Positions 53,032 to 62,942 of a stretch of 64,000 bases of DNA are shown piece by piece. The notes below the pieces were generated by a model. The model was not told the DNA's origin. It worked only from the letters and a program-made list of their open reading frames with translations, and did no database searches. The DNA is from Parietichytrium sp. I65-24A. Taxonomy: Eukaryota > Sar > Bigyra > Thraustochytrida > Thraustochytriidae. Each line of letters starts with the position of its first letter. Position 1 is the stretch's first letter. The stretch covers positions 242,762 through 306,761 of the forward strand of contig BLSF01000054.1 in NCBI GenBank assembly GCA_012862575.1, given 5' to 3'. Both the position numbers and the translations under genes were made by a program.

Positions 53032-53655
53032 ATGTTGAGAAATCTCGCGTTGAAAAGCGGTGCGCGCACGTGCGCGTGGGCTGCGAAAGGGTGGCGGCGG
53101 GGACTGTCCGGTTCGAGCGTGCAAGACTGGCTGGCCCGCGAGCGCGGACTGAGCGCTGAGGAGAGCCGCGGCGTGGAAGAAGCGCTGAGAAATGGCGGGC
53201 TTAGTGGGACAGCGCTGGAGCAAGTCGCGAAAGAATTACCGGAAGAGACGCTCAGGTCGCTTCTGCGATCCATCGCACAAGAGACTGAGGAGAGGGGCGC
53301 GCGCGACAAGCTGGAAGATGTGAAATTGATGGTCAAGGTCCCTCGCGAAGGCCGCGAGTTTGAGATTGACGCCAAGGACGGAGACTCATTGTACGATCTC
53401 GTCAAGCAGGGCAGCGAACTGGCGAGTTATTTGGAGTGCGCGTGCTCCGGGAATATGAGCTGCTCGACATGCCATGTCTACGTCAATGAGGAAGCACTCA
53501 AGGAGATGGAGCCCCCGGAGGACGCAGAGATGGACATGCTGGACCTGGCGTGGGGTTACCAAGACAATTCGAGGCTCGGGTGCCAGCTCAAGTTGGACGC
53601 AAAGAAGCCTCCGTTGGTTGTCACGGTGCCAGACGAAGCGACCAACTACTTTTGA
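53032..53655 (+). CDS. Mitochondrial adrenodoxin-type [2Fe-2S] ferredoxin with extra N-terminal region
   Basis: A 207-residue protein. Residues 1-27 look like a mitochondrial presequence (basic, no acids: MLRNLALKSGARTCAWAAKG). The ferredoxin domain covers about 98-200, with cluster ligands C138, C144, C147 (C-x5-C-x2-C in CSGNMSCSTC) and C184 (RLGCQL). Typical adrenodoxin phrases follow: CHVYVNEEALKEMEPPEDAE and MLDLAWG. Such ferredoxins (Yah1/FDX2) donate electrons for iron-sulfur cluster and heme A synthesis. Unusual is a helical region of about 65 residues (30-95, rich in Glu, Leu and Arg) between presequence and ferredoxin. Start ATG 53032. Confidence 0.9.
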   Translation: MLRNLALKSGARTCAWAAKGWRRGLSGSSVQDWLARERGLSAEESRGVEEALRNGGLSGTALEQVAKELPEETLRSLLRSIAQETEERGARDKLEDVKLMVKVPREGREFEIDAKDGDSLYDLVKQGSELASYLECACSGNMSCSTCHVYVNEEALKEMEPPEDAEMDMLDLAWGYQDNSRLGCQLKLDAKKPPLVVTVPDEATNYF

Positions 53656-54130
53656 TACTCTGTCTAGCTCTGAATTGAGCAAAATTCGCTTCAAAACTAC
53701 GAGAAGCGCAGGTATGGAGATGATGCGGAAGGAGCGTTCTATTTTGGGCCCGGAAAAGCCCGCTCTTCCAAGTTGCTCTCGAACCAGGTATTTGCCTCAC
53801 CAATGTGTTGATACGAGAGCAAGCGGAAAAGCCTTGCGCCACCCGAAGACATCTTTTCTGTACCCCTGAACAGCAGATGTTTGCTGCAAGCAAGACAATA
53901 TGTTTCAAGTAAATGTCTCCTGCAAGTGGCAAGCTTGTCTGCCAAATCATGAGGGAAAAATCAAAAAAGGAAGGCGAGAGCTTCTGAAATAAATATCTCG
54001 TCTGAACATCACACATCAGTCGTCGTCATATATTTCCAAAACAAAACAAAAAAGATCTGAAAAAACAAAAACAAATGTCGAAAAAGTAGAATCTGTTGTG
54101 TAGCTAATTTCCGGCCATCTAAGTGCAAAT
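53656..54130. other. 3' region between ferredoxin and glutathione reductase
   Basis: Between two convergent stops, AT-rich toward the right. No gene seen. Confidence 0.55.
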
Positions 54131-55576
54131 TTAGAGGTTGGACTGTTTCTCTCCGTTCACGTATCTGTAAGATGGGGTGCGCATGAGGACCAGCTCCTCC
54201 GCGGAGGTGGGGTGAATGGCGATGCAAGCATCAAAGTCTGCCTTGGAAGCACCCATCTTCACAGCGATGGCAACGCCTTGCATCATCTCAGCAGCATGGT
54301 CCACGCAGAGGTGCACTCCAACAACGCGGTCAGTTTTGTCGTCCACAATGACCTTCATGAGCGCCTTGCGGTCCTGGCCAGTGAGAGTGTGAAGCATCGG
54401 CTTGAAAGTGCTCTTGTAGACGGTGATGTTCTTGAACTTCTTTGCGGCCTCCTCTTCAGTGAAACCAACCTGCGATATCTCCGGCTGAGAGAAGACTGCG
54501 GAAGCGACATACTCGTGGTCTGGCTTTCTATCCTTGCCTCCATACAAAGTATCTGCAAAGCAATGACCCTCGTAGAGAGCGACAGGGGTGAGCGCGATGC
54601 GGTCTGTGACATCTCCGACAGCGTAAATGTTGGAAACGTTCGTTTTCGAGTACTCGTCCACCTGAATAAATCCGTTGTCCGTTTTCACTCCAGCTTTCTC
54701 GAGGCCGAGCGTCTTGGTATTGGCTGCGCGACCGGTTGCGTAAAGAACTGCGTCACACTCGAATTCGTTCCCGCTCTCGGTGGTGACTTTGAAGGTGCCG
54801 TCCCCGTTCTTCTCGATCTTTGCAGGGTTCTCATTGAAGTGAATGTCGATGTCGCACTTTGACATCTCATTGTGGAGGTGCTCGCGAACGTCGTCGTCGA
54901 AGCCTCTGAGAAAGAGAGGGCCGCGGTACAACTGTGTTACCTTCGATCCAAAGCCCTTCAGGATGCATGCGAACTCCACGGCGATGTACCCGCCTCCAAC
55001 GACAAGCACGCGCTCTGGGCGTTCCTTCAAATAAAAGATTTCATTGGAGGTAATTGCGTGCTCAATGCCAGGAATCTCTGGCTTGAATGGCCAGCCTCCG
55101 ACGGCGATGAGGATGGTCTCCGCAGAGAGAGTTTGCTCCTCGCCATTGCTTCCGGTGACGACCACCTCGTGGTCCGACTTGAGCGCTCCGCGGCCCTCGA
55201 TGATCTCCACGTTGGCCTTCTTCAGAATTCCCGTGTAGATGTTATTGAGGCGCGAAATCTCCTTGTGCTTCTTCTCGATGAACACGCTCCAATCGTGCGT
55301 TGGATGCGCCTCAGACCACCCGTACTGGGCCCCTTCCTCGAATGCATGGCTAAATTTCGATCCGTACACCATGAGCTTTTTCGGCACGCACCCCACATTC
55401 ACGCAGGTGCCTCCGAGTGCCGCGTAGTTTGGCGGTCCGTGCGACATCTGCACCTCGATCAGGCCCACTTTCGCGCCATATCCGCCCGCGATGCGACTTG
55501 CGCGAACTCCGCCAGACCCGCCGCCGATCACCAGCAGATCGTACGCATACTTGCCGCTCTTCGAACCGCGCAACAT
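54131..55576 (-). CDS. GSR: Glutathione reductase
   Basis: A 481-residue flavoprotein disulfide reductase. The FAD motif is LLVIGGGSGGVRASR (14-28), the redox pair is C58/C63 in GGTCVNVGCVPKK, the NADPH motif is VVGGGYIAVEFA followed by an Arg-bearing LYRGPLFLRGFD, and the second FAD motif is NIYAVGDV. The catalytic His455 lies in HPTSAEE near the C-terminus. GGTCVNVGCVPKK and HPTSAEE separate it from dihydrolipoamide dehydrogenase. It reduces glutathione disulfide with NADPH, keeping reduced glutathione for redox balance and for glutaredoxins that pair with BolA. The start at ATG 55576 gives a short N-terminus; a longer frame upstream has no ATG, so cytosolic location is likely. Confidence 0.95.
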   Translation of the reverse strand: MLRGSKSGKYAYDLLVIGGGSGGVRASRIAGGYGAKVGLIEVQMSHGPPNYAALGGTCVNVGCVPKKLMVYGSKFSHAFEEGAQYGWSEAHPTHDWSVFIEKKHKEISRLNNIYTGILKKANVEIIEGRGALKSDHEVVVTGSNGEEQTLSAETILIAVGGWPFKPEIPGIEHAITSNEIFYLKERPERVLVVGGGYIAVEFACILKGFGSKVTQLYRGPLFLRGFDDDVREHLHNEMSKCDIDIHFNENPAKIEKNGDGTFKVTTESGNEFECDAVLYATGRAANTKTLGLEKAGVKTDNGFIQVDEYSKTNVSNIYAVGDVTDRIALTPVALYEGHCFADTLYGGKDRKPDHEYVASAVFSQPEISQVGFTEEEAAKKFKNITVYKSTFKPMLHTLTGQDRKALMKVIVDDKTDRVVGVHLCVDHAAEMMQGVAIAVKMGASKADFDACIAIHPTSAEELVLMRTPSYRYVNGEKQSNL

Positions 55577-56362
55577 CTTACCTGCTACCCTTATGTGGCT
55601 TACGCGCTCTCCTTCTCCTGTACTCGCCGAGGACACTTTCTTTCACTTTGCTCCTCTCTCTCTATCCCGTCCTTCGCTCCTCTGTCAAATCTGTCAAATC
55701 AATAACAAAAGCTCTTTGATCTATTTCTTTGATCTTTGATCCGTCAGATACTACCCTTTTGACTATACACACCGTACCCTCCCGCGAGGCTAAGCGAGGG
55801 TACCCTAAGGTAAATGGTAATACTAGTCGTCTCACTTGTATGAGCATCAGGACTAGGTCGTGACTATAGGGGAATCGATAGGCAGATCGGTAGCTTGGAG
55901 GATTTCCCCGCAGCGCGTTATGCCGACGTGAGGGGTGGAGCTCGGCGAAATGGTGGAATTGACGAGACGAAAGGCTGGGTTCTCTTGCGAAGCTCTTATT
56001 TGTTCGGTCAAGAACTGGACGGGTGCGGAGAACGTTGGAGAACCCGGGCCAGGTTTGCCTTTACCGGAATTGATTGATCGATCATGAAAAGCGAGCCTCG
56101 TTGGATTTGATGGCTGTCTAGAGCTAGATTCTCACATTGTAAACCATTAATTAAAAGATGGATCTCGCTGACAATGAGAAACGTTTTGACTTTCGTTTGA
56201 CGTGGCCTAGACAGTACAGAGCTTTAGAATGCAACAAGTTCCTCAGCAACCCACGTCTCAGTCGATCATTGATCGATCAACGACAAAAGCCACCACGTAT
56301 TCGCTCTTTCAGAGTTCCAATAAAACAAACCTAACCGGAACCAGCTACTAGAAGAGAAACAC

Positions 56363-56407
56363 AAAAGATATTCGCAATCGCATGCTACTAGAGTGCGAAT
56401 ATCTTTT
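56363..56407. repeat. Perfect 14-bp inverted repeat
   Basis: Arms AAAAGATATTCGCA (56363-56376) and TGCGAATATCTTTT (56394-56407) with a 17-base spacer. It could form a hairpin or be a dimer-binding site. Confidence 0.9.
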
Positions 56408-56860
56408 CGCACTTGCTTTCAGCGACCTTGCGCTTTTTATCATCCATCGTTTCCCTTCTTCACACTCTACTATTCTTTTTTTTTGCTTCAATCGAAAGCG
56501 ATGATCGAAAGCCGAAAGCCAAAAGCTAAAAGCTGAAAATCAAAAACACAATCATTCACAGTTGATCCCGCGAATTCGTCGCGGAACCCATCCTGCGGAA
56601 CCCAATCCAGTGGCCTCCCCTCCACACTACCTCTTCCGCTAGACGCTTCGCCTACCCTCCCAGCCAGTGAAACCTACGCTCTCCACGCACAGCCAGGCCT
56701 ATAAAACCGTATAGTATCCCGTAGCTCCGGGCCCACTCTCGCAGCCAACCACAGAGAGAAAAGTTGAGTCTTCAACAACTACAAGAAGAAGAAGAAGGTG
56801 GAACAGAGAGGAAGCGAAAAGTGTCCCCGCGTACACTTTTCAGCGTCTGCGAAGGCTCTC

Positions 56861-56932
56861 TCTCGGTCTCTCGGTCTCTCGGTCTCTCGGTCTCTCGGTC
56901 TCTCGGTCTCTCGGTCTCTCGGTCTCTCGGTC
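56861..56932. repeat. Octamer array (TCTCGGTC)9
   Basis: Nine perfect 8-bp units, about 225 bp before the Pol5 start codon. Confidence 0.97.
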
Positions 56933-57156
56933 GGCGGAACGCTTTTCCTCCTCCTTGCTTCCCTGCTTCCCTTCTTTGTCCTCGGGGAACCAATTGGGAC
57001 AGCATTCGGCGACTTGCAAGTGGGACACACAGAGAAAAAGAGAGAAAAAGAGAGAAAGAAAGAGAGAGGTGCGCGGACAGTGCTGGCGAAGAGGAGAGGG
57101 CGGACTCAGGAGCTTAGCTGAGCTGACTAAAAAGGACAAGAAAAGAAAAGAAAACA

Positions 57157-60100
57157 ATGGGCGAGTCGCGCGGGGAAGGAGTGCTGCAGGCGTTTTGGTC
57201 GCTGGCAGATACGGAGACAGATGTGCGGTTGGCCGCTGTGGACAGCCTTCTGGCGAATGGTTCGGTGGTGGAGGCAGGATCGGCCGACAATGAGTACGCG
57301 GTGAAGAGGTTGGTCCGCGGTTTGACCAGTTCGAGGGGGTTCGCGAGACAGGGATTCGCGGTGGCGCTGACTAGCTTGCTGAGGGAGTCCGAAGGAACAG
57401 AGCCGCGCAAAGTGTTCGAGTTGATCAAGGAGAATACGCAGCTGACGCAGACGCTGAGCGGGCAGGAGGTTCGCGAGTTCTACTTTGCCAAGCTGTTTGG
57501 GTTCATGGCGATGATTCAGAGCGGGAGATGCAATGGGGATGGCGCGATTCTGTCCGAAATTGTTCGCGAGGTCGTCAAGATCGCGTGGAAGAAGACCTGG
57601 ATCCAGGAACTCGCTGTTGAAACGATTGGCGACGCACTGGCTGCAGCCGACAAGGATGGGCTTAAGCAAATACTCGAGGATAACAAGATGTTCAACATCA
57701 ATGCAAAGACCTTCCAGGATCTGTCTGCTGGTCAGCTTGCACTCACAGCCACGATCGACAATGCAACGAGCGAAGATAAAAAGGCCCGCAAGGTGGTCAA
57801 GTCGTCCGATTCGCCCGTGCTGCTCCTTCTCAAACTGAAGGACAGCGCCGATCCTAAGGAAGCATTCAATGCACTTCTCCCGGCCCTCCGTGATGCCGCG
57901 CATGCTGCGCCGCGACTCCACTCTGTTTGGGAGAAGCTTTTTGTCGTGCTTCACAGGCAAGGGCTTGACGCTCTTACAAGCTTTTGGCACACCGTGGTGA
58001 GGGATTTCACCAAGGATGGTACAAACGAGTGTAAATTTACCCTTCTCAAGGCGTTGCAAAGGTACACGGTCCTCTTCATCCAGAATGGCCTGGCAGAGCA
58101 TTTGCAAAAAATTCTTTTCACCCGTGGTCTATTCAACATGATACGCTATTATGCCCAGGAGAGAAACTCCGTTTTGCACAAGATGACTCTCGCCACTTGC
58201 ACATACGTTGCTGACCAGGTCAAGGATCCGCGCATCGGACAAGTTCAACGACTGGAGATTCTGGAGCTCATTAGCAGCAAGATGAAAGCCAATGTCGTGG
58301 ACCTGAAGAAAGTAGTCTCGGAAGTGAACACTCCTAAAGATGCGGAGGAGGTAAGAGGCCACCTTGAGGCGCTCCAAGCAAAGGCCGAGGGATCGAAGAA
58401 CCCGTCATGGCTCGCCCACATTTACACCATCACGAAGCGCATTTCAGAACCAACGGAAAGGTACCAAGTGTGTCTAGAAGTGTCCAAATTCTTCTTTCAA
58501 GAAGGCTACCTCGCATCTGATGACGACGAAGGCGAAGGGAAAAAAGAAACGGAAGTGGACATTGATGATTATCGGCAACGCGCAAGAGCCGCTTTCGAAT
58601 CTGTCGTCCGCGACGCTCAGGCGATTGAACGTCAAGCATACACCAAGATCATGAAGCTTGGAGCCAAAGGCGATGAGAAACTGGAGACAGTGGCAACAAA
58701 GGAGTGGAAGGACTTCTCCTCTCTCTCCGAAGAAGGCGCTAATGGTGTCCAGTGTGGAAGGTGCATTCGCGAGGTTGTTTCTATGGCGTTGGACTTTACG
58801 AAATCCCCGGGCCACAAGCTTCTACAGCCCATCAGCGAAGGAGACGCGTCAGCCCAGGCAGATGCCATGGATCTGTGCAGGTCCATCTTGGAAGCTTTGA
58901 ATGGCGCATCAGACAAGAAACGGCGAACTCGTTCTAAAGCCAAAGACTCCAGCGCTGCTGACTCCTCCTCTTTGACCGTGCCGCAAGCAAAGCTTTCTCA
59001 TGGTCTTTGTTTGATTCTTGAGAATCTCACTCTCCAGGTGTTCCTTCTTTCTGATGCCGATGTACTTCGCTTCAACGTTGCGGAGACCATTTCGGATATC
59101 GTACAGAGCGCCAAGGAGCTGTGTGTTCTACACAATATTCTCGGAAGCGAGTCCGTGTCCAAAAATGGCAAAAAGGCTGCAGAGCCTGACAGCGAGGAAG
59201 ATGTTGAGAACCCAATGTCTGTGTTGGTGGACGCCACCGTCAGTATTTTGTCCCAGCCTTCGTTAGCTGTTCGCGAGATGGCATCCTTTGCTTTCAGCCT
59301 CATTGGAGGATATTTGACCTTGGAAAACTTTGATGTAGTGTTTGAGTTTCTGAGCACCTCCAACTTGATGGTGGAGACCAGCGCGGACGACGACGAGGAT
59401 GAGGACATGATGGACGACGAGGAAGACGAAGGTGATAGCAGTAGTGAGGACGGCGGCGAGGAGGAGGACGAGGACGAGTCTGAAGACAAAGACGCGAAGA
59501 TGTCTAATGCGGAGGATGCCAAGAGCGAAGGTAGCAAGGAAGAGAATGGCGGCGAAAGTTCGGACGAGGAGGACGAGAAGATAGACACCGAGGAAGAGAT
59601 GCGCAAGTACGACGAGAAGCTAGCGGCCATCGTTAGATTGCAGATTGATAAACGACGCAGCAACAGCGAAGCTGGAAAACGCGCGCTGGAGCTAGAGAGA
59701 GTGGGGCTCAAGATTAGAGTATTTGAGCTTGTCATGGCGGCTGCCCAATCTGTTGAGGACGGTGTCCTCTTGACCCTGCTTCCAATTTTGGCGGCGCGGT
59801 CGGCTCTCTTTTCATTTTTTCAGACTGGCAAAAGAGAGATCACCCCTGTTTCGGCCAACTTCGTGAAGCAAATTAGGACCTTTGTTGAGCAGACATTGCG
59901 CCAGAAGAAGGTTTCACTCCCGGCCCTGTCAACCCCCGTAAAGCTTCCCCAGGAGTCGGCCATTTTCGACTTGCTCGAGATTGGTGAAGCTGATGCCAAG
60001 TACGGAGCTACAGAGTTGGTCAAACTCGACGATGGCAAGTGCACGATTCGTGAGGTTTATCTCCGCATGGTGAACCTGTCCATGGCATCCATCTGCTCGG

Positions 60101-61032
60101 GAGTAAATTCTGACGTAACGTCCGCATTTTCCTCGATCCTCAGATTCGTTCTCGACAGACTGCGAGAAGCTGGCGAGCTCAAGGGAGCAATTGTTGACAG
60201 CCCTTTCACGTTTGCTCTTGAACTTGCGGGGAAGAACTCTTCGCACATGGAGATTACCTGGTTTTCAAAATTCATTCATACCACTTCAGCCCCTGTCGCG
60301 CTTCGTATTGGGATGAGCGCCGCCGAGGTGTTTGCTAAACCTCGGAGACCGTGGGTACACCTAAACGGTTTGGAGCTGTTGTGCTCTTGCTTAAAGAAGA
60401 GCGAAGCCGCCTCGGATGCCGAGAGCTTGTTTGAGTCGGGATGTGCAGCTTTTCATGTTTTCTTGTCTTCCGCCTCGCAACACTCTTTAAAGCCGAAGAT
60501 GGTGCGCGGCTATGTGAAAACTGTCAGAGAATTCTTGAGGGCCGCGAAGAAGAAGACTGGAACTTCTGTCTCGATGCAAAAGCACGCTGACTTTGTGTCG
60601 TCTCTGAAGAGCCTTCTGCAGCTCGACCCTCAGGACATGCCTCTGCACATCAAGCAAGAGGTGGCCAACTTGTTGAAAACCGAATTTGGTGTGAATGATC
60701 TGCCAGACTTTAAAAAGTCGCACGATGAGGCGCGCGCCAATGCCACCGAAAAGTCTAAGGAGGCAAAGCTGAAGAAGGAAGCCGAGCGGAAGAAAAGGAA
60801 AGCCGACGCTCTTGACTTTGAAGACCTCGAGGAAGGTGGAGGCGAGAAACAGACGTCTAAGAGCCCAGCGAAGAAGCAGAAACAAGACGATAAGAACAAG
60901 AACAAGACAAAGGCGGCAGGGAAAAAGAACGACAAGGAAGGTAAAACTGGACCAACTAAGAAGGAGAAGCGGACAATGGAAAAGAAGCAGAAGAAGCTGG
61001 AGAGGAAGAATGCAAAGAAACAAAAGATATAA
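57157..61032 (+). CDS. POL5: Pol5/MYBBP1A family nucleolar protein (DNA polymerase phi)
   Basis: A 1,291-residue helical-repeat protein. The N-terminus has the family start (LQAFWSLADTETDVRLAAVD, LVRGLTSSRGFARQGFAVAL), matching the DNA_pol_phi domain. Further family traits are HEAT-like helices through ~720, an acidic insert (about 742-815, runs of Asp, Glu and Ser), a second helical half beginning near 820 (YDEKLAAIVRLQIDKRR), and a strongly Lys-rich C-terminus (about 1190-1291) typical of nucleolar proteins. Despite the old name, Pol5 is not a working polymerase; it helps rRNA synthesis and ribosome assembly. The ATG at 57157 is followed at once by conserved sequence. No intron. Confidence 0.92.
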   Translation: MGESRGEGVLQAFWSLADTETDVRLAAVDSLLANGSVVEAGSADNEYAVKRLVRGLTSSRGFARQGFAVALTSLLRESEGTEPRKVFELIKENTQLTQTLSGQEVREFYFAKLFGFMAMIQSGRCNGDGAILSEIVREVVKIAWKKTWIQELAVETIGDALAAADKDGLKQILEDNKMFNINAKTFQDLSAGQLALTATIDNATSEDKKARKVVKSSDSPVLLLLKLKDSADPKEAFNALLPALRDAAHAAPRLHSVWEKLFVVLHRQGLDALTSFWHTVVRDFTKDGTNECKFTLLKALQRYTVLFIQNGLAEHLQKILFTRGLFNMIRYYAQERNSVLHKMTLATCTYVADQVKDPRIGQVQRLEILELISSKMKANVVDLKKVVSEVNTPKDAEEVRGHLEALQAKAEGSKNPSWLAHIYTITKRISEPTERYQVCLEVSKFFFQEGYLASDDDEGEGKKETEVDIDDYRQRARAAFESVVRDAQAIERQAYTKIMKLGAKGDEKLETVATKEWKDFSSLSEEGANGVQCGRCIREVVSMALDFTKSPGHKLLQPISEGDASAQADAMDLCRSILEALNGASDKKRRTRSKAKDSSAADSSSLTVPQAKLSHGLCLILENLTLQVFLLSDADVLRFNVAETISDIVQSAKELCVLHNILGSESVSKNGKKAAEPDSEEDVENPMSVLVDATVSILSQPSLAVREMASFAFSLIGGYLTLENFDVVFEFLSTSNLMVETSADDDEDEDMMDDEEDEGDSSSEDGGEEEDEDESEDKDAKMSNAEDAKSEGSKEENGGESSDEEDEKIDTEEEMRKYDEKLAAIVRLQIDKRRSNSEAGKRALELERVGLKIRVFELVMAAAQSVEDGVLLTLLPILAARSALFSFFQTGKREITPVSANFVKQIRTFVEQTLRQKKVSLPALSTPVKLPQESAIFDLLEIGEADAKYGATELVKLDDGKCTIREVYLRMVNLSMASICSGVNSDVTSAFSSILRFVLDRLREAGELKGAIVDSPFTFALELAGKNSSHMEITWFSKFIHTTSAPVALRIGMSAAEVFAKPRRPWVHLNGLELLCSCLKKSEAASDAESLFESGCAAFHVFLSSASQHSLKPKMVRGYVKTVREFLRAAKKKTGTSVSMQKHADFVSSLKSLLQLDPQDMPLHIKQEVANLLKTEFGVNDLPDFKKSHDEARANATEKSKEAKLKKEAERKKRKADALDFEDLEEGGGEKQTSKSPAKKQKQDDKNKNKTKAAGKKNDKEGKTGPTKKEKRTMEKKQKKLERKNAKKQKI

Positions 61033-61214
61033 ATTATCCTGTGATTAAAAAGCATAGTATTCGTTCATTTTGTTTCTCATTTTGCGGTTGGCATGCGCAG
61101 TGTCTGTGTCCGAGCGCCAATCACGGTTCTTGCGGTTGGTCTTGCTCAGTTCGACCTTATCTATCTTTCAAAAAAAAAGGCCCGAAAAACCTCGTCCTTC
61201 CTATCCCGCCTTTT

Positions 61215-62942
61215 CTACTGTGATGGAGACGAAATCCCGTTTGCTCTCATTTCCTCTTCGTGCACTGTGTTTTCGTGCTCTGCCAAAGATTCTACGAATC
61301 CCGATAGAAGATTTTCAAAAATAGAACTGCCAGTAACGGTTTGAAAAGCATGTCTCATGACTCGATTGCTCGCTAATTCTCGCTGCGGATTGGCTGCAGT
61401 CTGGACCATGTGAATCAGCCTCTTTGCAATTGCCTGTTGTAGAAAGGTGTCCATAGACTCTCTAAACGCGACACTCTCTCCTTTGGTAGCGACAGTCTCC
61501 ACAAGCTGCTCCACAATACACCGCTCAAGAACTCTATGTAGGAGGGCGGAAATGGTGTCATATTCTGCAAGTTTTTGGCGGCCCACCAGGACTTCGTTGG
61601 CCTCTTCCATGCACTCTTCGACAACTTCTTGCGCCTCCTTCTCCATGAAAGTGTTAATGATGTGATCTCCCAAAAGTTGTATCTCGTGGTCTCGAGCAGC
61701 CTCATTGACGATCAGGCGGATTTGAGGCATCAACAAAGAGTCCAGAAACACCTCAAATTGCTGATACAATAAAAAGTCATTGACCATCTCACTGAGAGAC
61801 TCCCGAACTACCTCAGCTGCCAGACTATCGACAGTTTCGTTGACGATGATTGTAACGCTGCGGTACATCGGGTCGTTCTCCTTTTTGGAAGTTTGAACTT
61901 GCAGAAAAGATTCCATAAAGTCCCGAAGAGCGTATCTCACTGCGCCTTTGATCTCGGAACCAACGACGGACTTGATGATGTTATCCGCAACTTCATAGCT
62001 AATTTGCTCTTCGAACGATACTGGCTCATACTCTTCTCTTCTGTGCGTGAGCACATCAATAATAACGTTAGGGATGAATTCCCCCTGGAGATAGTCTTCA
62101 AGCAAGGCATCCAACACCTCTCGGCTCAATCGATCAAAGAGGTCCTCGACGAGCTCCTTGCGAATTGCGTAGCCACGGTAGTTTTTCTGAATGACACATG
62201 CGCTCTCGGCAAGCTCGAGCTCCGATTGATTCGATCGCCGCCTTCTCCGAGCCTTCCTTTTTGCGGCGTGACTGCCACGGGCTCTCGACGAAGAGGAGGA
62301 CGATGCAGAAGATGGGGAGGATATACAAGACGACGACGACGACGAGGAAGACGAGGAGCTGGAATCAGACGAAGTATAAGATCCATCAGAGCTACTCTCT
62401 GACCTACGCCGACTTCTTCCTCGGTTCCTGCGTCTAGAATCTTTCTTATCTTGCCTTTTCCGAATCCTGTTGGATTTTTTATCTTTTGAAGATTTTTTCT
62501 CCCGCATCTTGCCTTTTCCAGACCTCTTTCTACTCTTCTGGTGCTTTTTCTTTATCTTCCTCTCCTTTGAATGAACGCGACTCGTCCCACCCGAGTAGAC
62601 CTTTATGCTGATAGGTCGGGCAGCTTCTGCAGCAAATGCCGAAGCAGCGGGAGACCACGGCACATTCCCCTTGGGACTACCACAAGAGACACATGTTGGC
62701 GCCCCAATCCCAATACCTCTGTTTTGCAAAATCGCTTCCTTTTCGCCATGAACTGCCACATCCTTTTCCGCCAAGCCCCTCTGCAGCGCAGGGCGCATGT
62801 CGACGCTATCACTATCGCTCTTGGCAGCAACAACGCCAATGTTTAGACTTGCCGATCGGTCTTTGCTGCTTCCCCGGAGCTGAACGCTCTCCAACAACAT
62901 TGCATTTTGAGCGGACGCCACCAAATGCTTCTGGTCCGACAT
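61215..62942 (-). CDS. IQ-motif protein with Ser/Arg-rich N-terminus
   Basis: A 575-residue protein. Residues 1-110 are mixed. Residues ~120-240 are basic and Ser-rich (KKKHQKSRKRSGKGK, a run of Ser near 195-225). An IQ motif lies near 247-262 (CVIQKNYRGYAIRKEL), a likely calmodulin or EF-hand protein binding site. From ~263 to the end it is almost wholly helical and acidic, with heptad-like spacing (LFDRLSREVLDALLEDYL, YEVADNIIKSVVGSEIKG). I do not recognise the family. IQ-helical proteins are common in flagella and cytoskeleton, which is a guess here. ATG 62942 is the first in frame. It ends 182 bp from Pol5, tail to tail. Confidence 0.7.
   Translation of the reverse strand: MSDQKHLVASAQNAMLLESVQLRGSSKDRSASLNIGVVAAKSDSDSVDMRPALQRGLAEKDVAVHGEKEAILQNRGIGIGAPTCVSCGSPKGNVPWSPAASAFAAEAARPISIKVYSGGTSRVHSKERKIKKKHQKSRKRSGKGKMREKKSSKDKKSNRIRKRQDKKDSRRRNRGRSRRRSESSSDGSYTSSDSSSSSSSSSSSSCISSPSSASSSSSSRARGSHAAKRKARRRRRSNQSELELAESACVIQKNYRGYAIRKELVEDLFDRLSREVLDALLEDYLQGEFIPNVIIDVLTHRREEYEPVSFEEQISYEVADNIIKSVVGSEIKGAVRYALRDFMESFLQVQTSKKENDPMYRSVTIIVNETVDSLAAEVVRESLSEMVNDFLLYQQFEVFLDSLLMPQIRLIVNEAARDHEIQLLGDHIINTFMEKEAQEVVEECMEEANEVLVGRQKLAEYDTISALLHRVLERCIVEQLVETVATKGESVAFRESMDTFLQQAIAKRLIHMVQTAANPQRELASNRVMRHAFQTVTGSSIFENLLSGFVESLAEHENTVHEEEMRANGISSPSQ

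Larger units (their letters stand above)
55577..57156. other. Divergent intergenic region, 1.6 kb
   Basis: Between glutathione reductase and Pol5. Holds a 14-bp perfect inverted repeat (56363-56407), an octamer array (56861-56932), a CTAAGGTAAA site (55805-55814) and GATCGATCA clusters at about 56067 and 56263. No gene accepted. Confidence 0.55.

Noticed and set aside
56764-57117. Plus-strand frame with repeated SVSRSLGL
   Set aside because: It is the translation of the TCTCGGTC octamer array.
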